From a virus, in the IMG/VR virus record IMGVR_UViG_3300035698_009196, positions 1-21,156 of that record: DNA of 21,156 nt; one strand, written 5' to 3'. This document shows positions 7,232 through 13,645 of the stretch, piece by piece. Below the pieces are notes generated by a model that had not been told where the DNA came from, made no database searches, and saw nothing but the letters and a program-made list of their open reading frames with translations. The first letter of the stretch is position 1; the number at the start of each line of letters is the position of its first letter. The position numbers and the translations under genes were made by a program.

Positions 7232-7426
7232 CTACTTTCCTGTATCGGCTGTGCGATATTTTTCACGTAATCTTGCAATAGCACGTGCTTTACGTCTGCG
7301 CTCTGAAGGTTTTGTGTATTGTTCACGTTCTCTTAGTTCAATGAATACTTCTTGGTCTTTCATTTGACGTTTGAGTATTTGGAGTGCTTTTTCTACATTT
7401 CCGTTGATCACTTTTACTTTTACCAT
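7232..7426 (-). CDS. rpsU: Ribosomal protein bS21 homologue (64 aa)
   Basis: Small-subunit ribosomal protein that helps mRNA selection by the 30S subunit near the anti-Shine-Dalgarno end of 16S rRNA. The sequence fits the family along its length: VEKALQILKRQMKDQEVFIELREREQ, then the signature KPSERRRKARAIARLREKY (pattern KPS-x-RR+K). Length is normal for bS21. It carries no cluster leader, so unlike its neighbours it should act in the infected cell rather than be packaged. bS21 genes are known in several phages, including pelagiphage HTVC008M. The ATG has GAGGT ahead; the stop is TAG. A role in biasing ribosomes to phage mRNA is inferred. Confidence 0.92.
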   Translation of the reverse strand: MVKVKVINGNVEKALQILKRQMKDQEVFIELREREQYTKPSERRRKARAIARLREKYRTADTGK

Positions 7427-7446
7427 GTTTACCTCTTTTGTTATCG

Positions 7447-8253
7447 TTATTTTTTCAGTAATTTATTTTTCTTAATGAAATCATAAATAGCCTGATTTAA
7501 TTGAGCTCTCCCGATAGCCTTAGAGCTATCAGGTCTCAATCTAAAAAATTTATTGCGAGTGTCAATGTAAGCCCATGCCTTTGACATATTTTTATTATCT
7601 GCTTTTAATTGTTTTGCTACTGCATCGCCTGACTTTTCAATATCTACTTTGATAATAGTGCCATTATCAGCTTCGACCGATAAGATGGTTTCATTCAATC
7701 CTTCTGCCAAAATTTCTCTGATTTGCCTACGAATATAGTTTTCTTCAAGTTTATTGTCTTCGAGAAACGCTATATATTTTTCAGCATACATTTGTTCTCT
7801 TTTATAGGATGCATTCTCAGCTTTCTTTTTCAATGATTTTGGCATCTCACGACATTCCTCTTCGGATAGACCGTGATTGTTAGCGAAATACGAAATTCTA
7901 CGAGAATCCACAGAATAATTTTTTCGCCACTTGTTTTCTGGCAATCTCTTGAACCACGAGTTTACTTCCTTTACCGTGACTTTTCTTCTAGTCGGAATAG
8001 CACTCCACGCGGCTTTTAGATCGTTTTTGTAATTTAGCCAGTATGCCGGTCTAATTTCATCTCATGCAATCCTATATGTTTTTCTGTCTACAAGTGATTT
8101 AACACTTACGGTAGACCAATCATTTTTTAATACTTTAAATGGTGCAATAGCCACTTCTTTAGCCATTTTTATTTTTTGCATAAATATTTTTCTGTATTTG
8201 TCCTTGATCTTAATCAATGACCCGAGTTTTAGACTTTCATCAAGAGGTTGCAT
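7447..8253 (-). CDS. Large putative internal protein with internal leader-like segment (268 aa)
   Basis: An in-frame TGA (8064-8062, Trp64 in RIAWDEIRPAYW) joins two segments that otherwise look like separate ORFs. The N-terminus is MQPLDE, so a very short leader with a cut after E6 is possible. Residues 170-188 (EENYIRRQIREILAEGLNE) resemble the cluster leader but lie inside the protein, suggesting a cut after E188 that would release an 80-residue C-terminal piece. Residues 65-165 are rich in basic and aromatic residues (SRRISYFANNHGLSEEE) and could bind nucleic acid; no family is recognised. GGAG precedes the ATG. Two-domain processing is inferred. Confidence 0.75.
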
Positions 8254-8261
8254 ACTATCTC

Positions 8262-8591
8262 CTATAATACCTTAGTGATATCCTTAAAATTAATAAATTT
8301 AGCCTTTGCCCAATTAAGTATGAATTTGGCTACGGTCTTTAATTCTGACCTTAAAGCGTCATCTATAGATCCGGCACGTTGTTGTTTCTGTTGTATTTTT
8401 TCAAGACTTTTAATATATTCTTTCTTGCCTATCTCAGTGGCAATTGTCAAATACGCCTCAATAATGTCATTATTTTGAATGTAATCTTTCACATCCTTTA
8501 ACTTATCAGGAGGAAAATATGTCCGAGTACTAAACTCGTTTAATGTTTGAATTTCTTCTCTAATTATTTGACGTAATTCTGATTTTTTCAT
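8262..8591 (-). CDS. Leader-bearing putative internal protein (109 aa)
   Basis: The leader is MKKSELRQIIREEIQTLNE, then FST; predicted cut after E19. The remaining 90 residues are predicted mostly helical, with a basic, Gln-rich middle (IQQKQQRAG) and a C-terminal helix (VAKFILNWAKAKFI). The ATG has CGGAGA ahead; the stop is TAG, 8 bases before the next start. Function unknown. It follows a 121-base gap that separates it from the homing-endonuclease-like gene. Confidence 0.82.
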   Translation of the reverse strand: MKKSELRQIIREEIQTLNEFSTRTYFPPDKLKDVKDYIQNNDIIEAYLTIATEIGKKEYIKSLEKIQQKQQRAGSIDDALRSELKTVAKFILNWAKAKFINFKDITKVL

Positions 8592-8712
8592 CCTTATGTC
8601 TCCGTTTATAATGACGCTACATCATTGTTTATATATCTAATATTTGCATTTTTGCCGGTTACTATAAAATCAATACCTTTAATTTTACAATATTTTAATG
8701 CAGCTTTATATT
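8592..8712 (-). pseudogene. Gap with an open, startless 38-codon fragment
   Basis: Between the zinc-finger/NUMOD-like gene and the next leader gene, one minus-strand frame is open for 38 codons from a TAG near 8726 to a TAA near 8611. It contains the peptide CKIKGIDFIVTGKNANIRY and has no plausible start codon. It may be the tail of a gene broken by insertion of the upstream mobile element, or a frameshifted end of that element. The remaining bases hold an AT-rich spacer and the next ribosome-binding site. The coding reading is weak. Confidence 0.3.
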
Positions 8713-9015
8713 TTAGTATAATCTACTTTCACGCGCATGTTTAGATGCTAATTTTCTATCACCGTGAAATTTTCCACCAAAATTGGGATTATTAATACCA
8801 CTATATTTATTTGAAAAATGCTCACGTATTTGTTTTCCTTTTTTGTCACCACAAATTTCTTCAATCGTTTTTCCTTTTCTATGTGACGGTCGGCCGGACA
8901 TGGCAGACGATTGAAAGGACTGCTTACATTCCATAGAACATAATTTTTTCTTCTGGCTCGGCCAAGATTCAAATGTTATTCCACATTGAATGCATAATTT
9001 AATTATTTTAGGCAT
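8713..9015 (-). CDS. Homing-endonuclease-like fragment: zinc finger plus NUMOD-type motif (100 aa)
   Basis: The N-terminus has a four-cysteine finger (C8, C11, C26, C30), followed by GKTIEEICG and NNPNFGGKFHG (about residues 75-85). The second motif resembles the NUMOD3 DNA-binding modules of GIY-YIG/HNH homing endonucleases (NNPxxG). No complete catalytic GIY-YIG or HNH core is visible, so this may be a truncated homing enzyme or a DNA-binding remnant. It lacks the cluster leader, and its ATG overlaps the stop of the upstream gene, as expected for an insert between genes. Assignment as mobile-element-derived is moderate; activity is doubtful. Confidence 0.65.
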   Translation of the reverse strand: MPKIIKLCIQCGITFESWPSQKKKLCSMECKQSFQSSAMSGRPSHRKGKTIEEICGDKKGKQIREHFSNKYSGINNPNFGGKFHGDRKLASKHARESRLY

Positions 9016-9686
9016 TATTTTCCATCTTTAGAAACATACATTTTATCAACATAATCATAAAATTCTTTTTTCTCGTCATCATTTAAATCATCTGGGGAGT
9101 TAATACCAAATTTCTTCATTGCTGATTTAAAGAATGCTTGATATTTGCCATCATTTTCTTTAATTTTGTCGCCGTCAATTTCATCTTTTTCAAAAAATGC
9201 TCCACCACCGTCAGCTTCCTCAGTTAATTCATTAATATCATAATAGCGATTTAGAATGTGGCCCATGTCTTCAAATACAGATTCCATGCGTTGCTGTAAT
9301 GATGTTGCTTCAGTTGCAATTTTAGTGAACTCACCTGCATGTGCGCCTAACATTTTCATATTCTTATTAACTGTTATTTTATCAAAACTGTTTTCAGTTT
9401 CTTTAAGAGTATGAGTCCTTGCAATTTCTGCAATTTTAGATAATTTTTCTGCAATAGAACGTAGATCATTTTCACGATAAATAGATTTACCGATTTCGTT
9501 ATAATTACCGACCTCAGTTACAAATTCTTTAAGGTCATATTCTGGTTCATCTGACTCTTTGTAAAAATCTTCTACAAGGTCTGATAATTTACTTGTACGA
9601 AATTGACTGTCTCCGCCAAGAGCTCCACTGGTTACGAATCCTCCTGCGATTGTTATCTCATTTAATAATTTTTTCTTTTTACTCAT
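9015..9686 (-). CDS. Putative virion-associated protein with short leader (223 aa)
   Basis: Begins MSKKKKLLNE, then ITI: a ten-residue basic leader ending in Leu-Asn-Glu, a shorter form of the cluster leader and similar in length to T4 internal-protein leaders. Residues of about 30-155 are helical and acidic. The C-terminus has a compact motif, YQAFFKSAMKKFGINSP, followed by DDEKKEFYDYVDK. From memory, motifs of this type recur at the C-termini of uncharacterised head-region proteins of marine T4-like phages; I could not check this. Start at ATG 9686 with GGAG ahead. It may be a packaged internal protein or a minor structural protein. Confidence 0.72.
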   Translation of the reverse strand: MSKKKKLLNEITIAGGFVTSGALGGDSQFRTSKLSDLVEDFYKESDEPEYDLKEFVTEVGNYNEIGKSIYRENDLRSIAEKLSKIAEIARTHTLKETENSFDKITVNKNMKMLGAHAGEFTKIATEATSLQQRMESVFEDMGHILNRYYDINELTEEADGGGAFFEKDEIDGDKIKENDGKYQAFFKSAMKKFGINSPDDLNDDEKKEFYDYVDKMYVSKDGK

Positions 9687-9696
9687 TTGGATTCTC

Positions 9697-9978
9697 CTAT
9701 GGTTTGCTCAATGCACTAAATGTCATTGACTTTTTTAATTTATTGAAAGCTTTTTGTAACTCAGAATCCCTGAATGTTTTTGCTCCAGCTCTCCAGGCTA
9801 ATAATGCTTCTAAAGTCCAGGTTTCCATTTCCTCATCACCTATTTTCTTAATATCTTGTTTAAGATCACGCTTCAATGCCGCAAGCAATGAATCTAAATT
9901 CTGGTCAGGAGTTTGAGCTTCGTTAAGACGCCACTCTCTCCATTTTTTATTTATGTTCATTATGTCTGTATTTTTCAT
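9697..9978 (-). CDS. Leader-bearing putative internal protein (93 aa)
   Basis: The leader is divergent: MKNTDIMNINKKWREWRLNE, then AQT. It keeps the length (20), the basic-amphipathic character and the Leu-Asn-Glu end of the cluster leaders but not the SELRQ sequence. It resembles the leader of the gene at 11680 in having an N-x-x-W core. The body is a helical protein with an acidic middle and a basic helix near the C-terminus (LQKAFNKLKKSM). The stop is TAG. Unknown function; packaging inferred. Confidence 0.75.
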   Translation of the reverse strand: MKNTDIMNINKKWREWRLNEAQTPDQNLDSLLAALKRDLKQDIKKIGDEEMETWTLEALLAWRAGAKTFRDSELQKAFNKLKKSMTFSALSKP

Positions 9979-9987
9979 AATTGTCTC

Positions 9988-11148
9988 CTATGACATGTAG
10001 TGTGGACGTAAATGTGCTCTTGGTGGTAAGTCCATTTCATTGACTACCTCACCTTTTCATTTTGTAGCTAAATGGGTTGCTAATTTTTCTGCATCTTTTT
10101 TAGATAGGCCATTTTTCAATACTTGCCCGCCCAATTGCCTAGAAGCATGAACACTATGCATTACGGTGTATTTGCCACCGCCCTTTGTAAAGATGTGTAC
10201 ATAATCTTTTTTCTCATTCAATGAATGTATTTCCTCACTAACTACCTCACCGCCTCATTTTGTTGCTAATTCTTGTCCTAAACGATGTGCTGATTGTTGT
10301 GATAATCCAGTTTTTAGTACTTGGTCGCCTTGTCTCACGCTATATTTATTGTCTATATCTGAATAAACATATACGCATTTTTTCCCCTCTGATAAAATAC
10401 TTTGTATTTCTTCACGAACTGCTTCTCTAACCTGTTCGTGCATTACTAACCATTTTTTGAGTGTCCTTGCCGCTTCCGCAGGTTTAAGGTACATCTTTGG
10501 AGCATATTTAAGTTTTTTACCTGTATCTGCTATCGCGTAATATAATGTTTTGCCTTGGTTTACTAAACTTGCAAGTTTAATATGATAATCTTTAAATGAT
10601 GCAACATTAATTACTTTTTCACCCTTAAATGACCAATCGTATGCGATTGTTGCTTCATTAATACCTTCTTTAAATACCTGTCCTTTTTTGATGTCACCGC
10701 CGTGTAACCATTTCACGAGTGCTTTATAAAATTTTGGTCGATCTTCTCTAAATTGTCCGATGTGATAAACAGTATTTCCGCCACCTTTAGTGTCAGTTGA
10801 CAAATACATGTGAGTGCTATCACCGTGTTTTTTAATATACCACGGATATATTTTACCATCCTGTTTGTCTGATAATTTGATTTTGATCCATTCGTTTTCT
10901 GGCATGACATCTTCCTTTTTTAAGCGACTTTTTTCTGCGCGTCCTCTGTTTTTACCCTCTGCTTCAAATCCTACGATTTTTCCATTTTTATGGGAAGCGT
11001 CTTTTTTATCACCGTTACCGTATGTGCCTTTTTGCCTGTTGTACTTGTTTAGCTCGGCACGGTATTTTTTAGATTTCGTAGAGGATTGAAATTTCTTATA
11101 TTCCTCTTTGTAATTGCGTTCTGCCTTTTCTTCTATATTATCTTGCAT
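9988..11148 (-). CDS. Polyprotein-like gene with tandem domains and internal cleavage-like sites (386 aa)
   Basis: Two in-frame TGA codons (10257-10255, Trp298; 10059-10057, Trp364) join the frame to a TAG at 9990. Residues 22-75 are strongly basic, with YGNGDKKDASHKNGKIVGF and KNRGR resembling an HNH-like DxxHK...NR pattern. A Trp-rich domain follows to about 160. Then x-x-E sites recur: GINE165, ILSE254, LNE312 and VNE371. Residues 255-312 and 313-371 repeat each other (YSVRQGDQVLKTGLSQQSA against KYTVMHSV...QVLKNGLSKKDA, both ending ATKW-x-GEVV-x-E). AVREEIQSILSE at 243-254 resembles the cluster leader. The start lies within the end of the upstream gene. Processing into four or five small proteins is inferred. 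Confidence 0.8.
10043..10270 (-). repeat. Direct repeat within the polyprotein-like gene
   Basis: About 30 bases at 10043-10072 and 10241-10270 are nearly identical. They encode the ATKW-x-GEVV joint at the end of each tandem domain, including the TGA codon read as Trp. The 198-base spacing equals 66 codons, so the repeats are in frame and reflect duplication of a whole domain unit. Confidence 0.8.
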
Positions 11149-11680
11149 AATCGTATAATTCTAATTCGACCACATTTTTCTTTTTATCTAAACTTCATAC
11201 TTTATAATATCTTGATTCAAAATCATCCTCACTCAATTTAGTCATATCACTTTTTGTTAGCTGAACTGTCGCCATTTGCGGTAATGAATATTTATCTGGG
11301 GCTGTGAAAGTAATTTTTTTAATACCGGCACCGGATTTAGAAATCATTTTGTTCAAAGATTTAGCTATATGTTTTAATCTTGCGGTAGCTTTCTTTTTCT
11401 CAGTCTTTGATATGTCCATTTTAGCAATAAAATCAGTTACCTTACCCATTGGTTGAGCTTTGTCATGTTTGAAGCCAGTATAGCCTCCTGCATTTGCCTG
11501 GCCGATTACCATCTTTTTAGCAGTTTTATAAACTGGATCCGATTCATCATATCCTAATGCTGATTTGACTTTGATGGAACGACCGGTTTTTGGATTTTTA
11601 ATTTTTTTATCCATTACTGAGGCTTCATTCATGAAATTATCTCAATTTTTGTTTATTGATTCATAAAGTTCTTTTTTCAT
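11138..11680 (-). CDS. Leader-bearing putative internal protein (180 aa)
   Basis: The true start appears to be the ATG at 11680, overlapping the upstream stop (TAATG). It gives the leader MKKELYESINKNWDNFMNE, then ASV, with a cut after residue 19. This requires reading TGA (11644-11642) as Trp13. A second TGA (11197-11195) is Trp162 and extends the end by 18 residues to a TAA. The body is basic (KNPKTGRSIKVKSALGY at the start of the mature part, resembling small basic phage domains with PKTGR), with a helical centre. Its cleavage-like end is Met-Asn-Glu rather than Leu-x-Glu. Function unknown. Confidence 0.8.
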
Positions 11681-11910
11681 TATTGTTTCTCCATGTATTC
11701 AGCCATTGCATTTCACATTGCTACAAATGCATTTAAATTACTTTTACCGATACGTTGGTATTCATGTTTCTTAGTACGATTTACTAAATCTTTTGCTTGA
11801 GCTTCTAATCTTTTAGCCAATGTAGCGTGAGTGTATTTTCCAATACCCGGAACTAGAATTTCGTCCTCTTTTGCTTCGTCTATTTTGATTAAATCTGTAA
11901 GTTTAGTCAT
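11680..11910 (-). CDS. Leader-bearing small protein (76 aa)
   Basis: Starts MTKLTDLIKIDE, then AKE: a 12-residue leader ending in Ile-Asp-Glu. One TGA (11715-11713) is read as Trp66 and extends the protein by 11 residues (WNAMAEYMEKQ) to a TAA that overlaps the next ATG. The mature part is mostly helical and basic, with LAKRLEAQAKDLVNRTKKHEYQR in its centre. The TAATG coupling created by the longer reading supports the TGA = Trp end. No family recognised. Confidence 0.78.
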
Positions 11911-11919
11911 TATTTTATC

Positions 11920-12222
11920 CTAATATATTTCTAAATTATCAGCATCTTTTTTAAGTTTTTTAATAAAATCAGTTATACTGTTTTCAAAACTGTTTTTGGT
12001 ACTGTCATTCATAGTAACCTCAAAAACAGCTTGAACAAGTTCTTTTTTAGCACTTTCAAGTTTAGCAAACGCGGCCTTCACCTTTGAATTAGAAGTTGTT
12101 TTTGCTTCATTCATTTCATCGGAATGTGCTTTAGTCGTGTCCGCAAGTGTAGGTAACGGCTGACCAGAAACATGTTCAAATGCGTCTTCTGTAAGTAAAT
12201 CTTTTAATTTTAAATTTTTCAT
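11920..12222 (-). CDS. Leader-bearing small helical protein (100 aa)
   Basis: Begins MKNLKLKDLLTE, then DAF: a 12-residue leader ending Leu-Thr-Glu. Residues of about 45-95 form a helical, coiled-coil-like region (KVKAAFAKLESAKKELVQAVFE) that could oligomerise. Stop TAG, 9 bases before the next start. Nothing identifies a biochemical role. It sits third after the protease in the cluster. Confidence 0.75.
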   Translation of the reverse strand: MKNLKLKDLLTEDAFEHVSGQPLPTLADTTKAHSDEMNEAKTTSNSKVKAAFAKLESAKKELVQAVFEVTMNDSTKNSFENSITDFIKKLKKDADNLEIY

Positions 12223-12231
12223 CTTGTCTCC

Positions 12232-12504
12232 TTATTTGCGAACATCAATTTGAACAGTTTTATCATTATTTGCTTTTCGAGTGATAGAAATCATTCCTTG
12301 ATTTACTCCCTCTTTATCCTTAAAATAATATACATATCCTACATGAGGAACGTGGCTTTTAGTCATTTTCATATTTGGAAATAATTTTTTTGCCTGCATT
12401 AATACTTTTTTATTTACAGTAAGCTCGCCGGTATCTATATGTTTCCAACTAGCTTCGTTCAATATTTCTTCCTTAATCATTTGGCGTAGTTCTGATTTTT
12501 TCAT
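12232..12504 (-). CDS. Leader-bearing putative internal protein (90 aa)
   Basis: The first cluster gene after the prohead protease. The leader is MKKSELRQMIKEEILNE, then ASW; predicted cut after E17. The mature 73 residues look like a small alpha-beta domain: a helix (KKVLMQAKKLFP), then strands around HVGYVYYFKDKEG and GMISITRK, ending in a charged strand. The pattern suggests a compact folded domain rather than a structural filler, but no family is recognised. Start 3 bases after the protease stop, so it is very likely co-translated with gp21. Confidence 0.82.
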   Translation of the reverse strand: MKKSELRQMIKEEILNEASWKHIDTGELTVNKKVLMQAKKLFPNMKMTKSHVPHVGYVYYFKDKEGVNQGMISITRKANNDKTVQIDVRK

Positions 12505-12506
12505 TT

Positions 12507-13115
12507 TTATCCCCGGATAATCTCGTTAATGGTATTTTCAACTTTGCACCACTTGCCACATGTTCTGTCTTCAACTTTATGTTCGACACCTTCGCGCATC
12601 GGATGTAAAAATGCACCATGTGTACTAGGATTGCTTACAAAGTCAAATGCGATTAATTCAAAATCGTCCTGTACTTCTTGTGTGTCGCCATTTGCTTCAC
12701 TTTGTTGTACTGAACCAAGACCTCTTGAAGAAATTCCAAGTTTAATACCTGCTTCAAATAAGTTACGTAAAATATTACCTGCAGGTGTTCCTAAAATTTC
12801 GACTGTGCTTACTAAATTGTCACCTTCAAAATGCATTTCAGTAATATTATGTGATACATTCTGTAAATTGACAACCGAACTATCCGGGTGATCTAATTCG
12901 CCCATTGCTCGTTTTTGTTGAATAAAATTTTTCGCATAATTTTTAGATTCGCGGGCTAAAATTTCCATAGGATAAACTCTGCCATTTTGATTTTTAGCAT
13001 TAGCCCTTTGGAGTACGCCTTGTACAATAAGTCGCCCATTTTCTTTTATGGATTCATTTATTTGTTGTTTACTGATTTCAAATAGAATACAATCAGTTAA
13101 TAATTGTGGTTGCAT
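12507..13115 (-). CDS. gp21: Prohead core protease, gp21-like (202 aa)
   Basis: Serine protease of the T4 prohead (peptidase family S80). In T4 it cuts scaffold, capsid pro-segment and internal-protein leaders after Leu/Ile-x-Glu. The family pattern is clear: NAKNQNGRVYP (40-49), GELDHPDSSVVN with the likely catalytic His76, and KLGISSRGLGS (125-135) with the likely catalytic Ser at 129 or 130. Length is close to T4 gp21 (212 aa). The ATG overlaps the upstream stop (TAATG). It directly precedes the leader-bearing cluster, which would supply its substrates. Its specificity here is inferred from the family. Confidence 0.94.
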   Translation of the reverse strand: MQPQLLTDCILFEISKQQINESIKENGRLIVQGVLQRANAKNQNGRVYPMEILARESKNYAKNFIQQKRAMGELDHPDSSVVNLQNVSHNITEMHFEGDNLVSTVEILGTPAGNILRNLFEAGIKLGISSRGLGSVQQSEANGDTQEVQDDFELIAFDFVSNPSTHGAFLHPMREGVEHKVEDRTCGKWCKVENTINEIIRG

Positions 13116-13645
13116 TATGCATTCTCCTCATTAGGTTCAAACTCTCGTGCATATTTCAGTGCTAGTTTTGCACGATCTTTTTTTGGAAATAGTGTGTTCC
13201 ACTGTCCGCCGTACTCTTTTGAGTATAATTTAGCACCCTGTTCTACAAAATATAAAAATGCTCGTACCGCCTGCGCTAGTTTAAATTTATTATTTTTGAT
13301 CGCCTTATGCATTTGTTTCATAATTGGCATTTTTATAGTTTTAAATATTTTCGTGTTTTTGTCAAGAAATTGCTCCAATTGTTTCATTTCATCTGAAAGT
13401 TTAATATCTGCTTCATACAATTGTGCTATATGTTTGTTGTTCTTGTCTGCTCGTTTATAGTCAAATACTTCTGGATCTTTATGTCCATCGGCATGACCAG
13501 TTTTTACTCGTTTTTTACTCGTTCTAAACGCATTTGGTGTTTTAATTGGGCCTTCGCCACCATCAATATTACCAGTTGCATTGGCTTCCTCGATCTCCGA
13601 TTGAATTACACTTCGTATATAATTCCGTAATTCCTTAGACTCCAC
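13115..13645 (-). CDS. Putative prohead core protein in the gp67/gp68 position (176 aa)
   Basis: Lies between portal and protease, where T4 has the core genes 67 and 68. The start is probably GTG at 13645 (AAGGAAC ahead), as no ATG fits, and it overlaps the end of the upstream gene. The N-terminus ESKELRNYIRSVIQSEIEE followed by ANA resembles the cluster leaders (ELRxxI...Glu), so it may carry a targeting or cleavage signal. The middle is basic (RTSKKRVKTGHADGHKD), followed by a helical region (about residues 60-150). No sequence match to T4 gp67/68 is claimed; the assignment is by position. Confidence 0.6.
   Translation of the reverse strand: MESKELRNYIRSVIQSEIEEANATGNIDGGEGPIKTPNAFRTSKKRVKTGHADGHKDPEVFDYKRADKNNKHIAQLYEADIKLSDEMKQLEQFLDKNTKIFKTIKMPIMKQMHKAIKNNKFKLAQAVRAFLYFVEQGAKLYSKEYGGQWNTLFPKKDRAKLALKYAREFEPNEENA

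Larger units (their letters stand above)
5009..12504 (-). repeat. Dispersed leader-coding repeat, eight copies
   Basis: A 51-57 base sequence coding for the MKKSELRQIIREEIQ(K/T)LNE leader recurs at 5009-5065, 5290-5346, 6003-6059, 6529-6585, 6800-6850, 7160-7216, 8535-8591 and 12454-12504. Several copies are close to identical in DNA (for example the three lowest-coordinate ones), while the genes behind them are unrelated in sequence. Identical starts in front of unrelated bodies suggest modular cassette exchange by homologous recombination. Confidence 0.88.

Noticed and set aside
5009-8591. CRISPR array
   Set aside because: The repeats are spaced irregularly by hundreds of bases, lie at gene starts in coding frame and encode a peptide, so they are leader-coding repeats.
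8713-9015. Complete functional GIY-YIG or HNH homing endonuclease
   Set aside because: Only a Cys4 finger and a NUMOD-like module are visible; I cannot find a catalytic core in the 100 residues.
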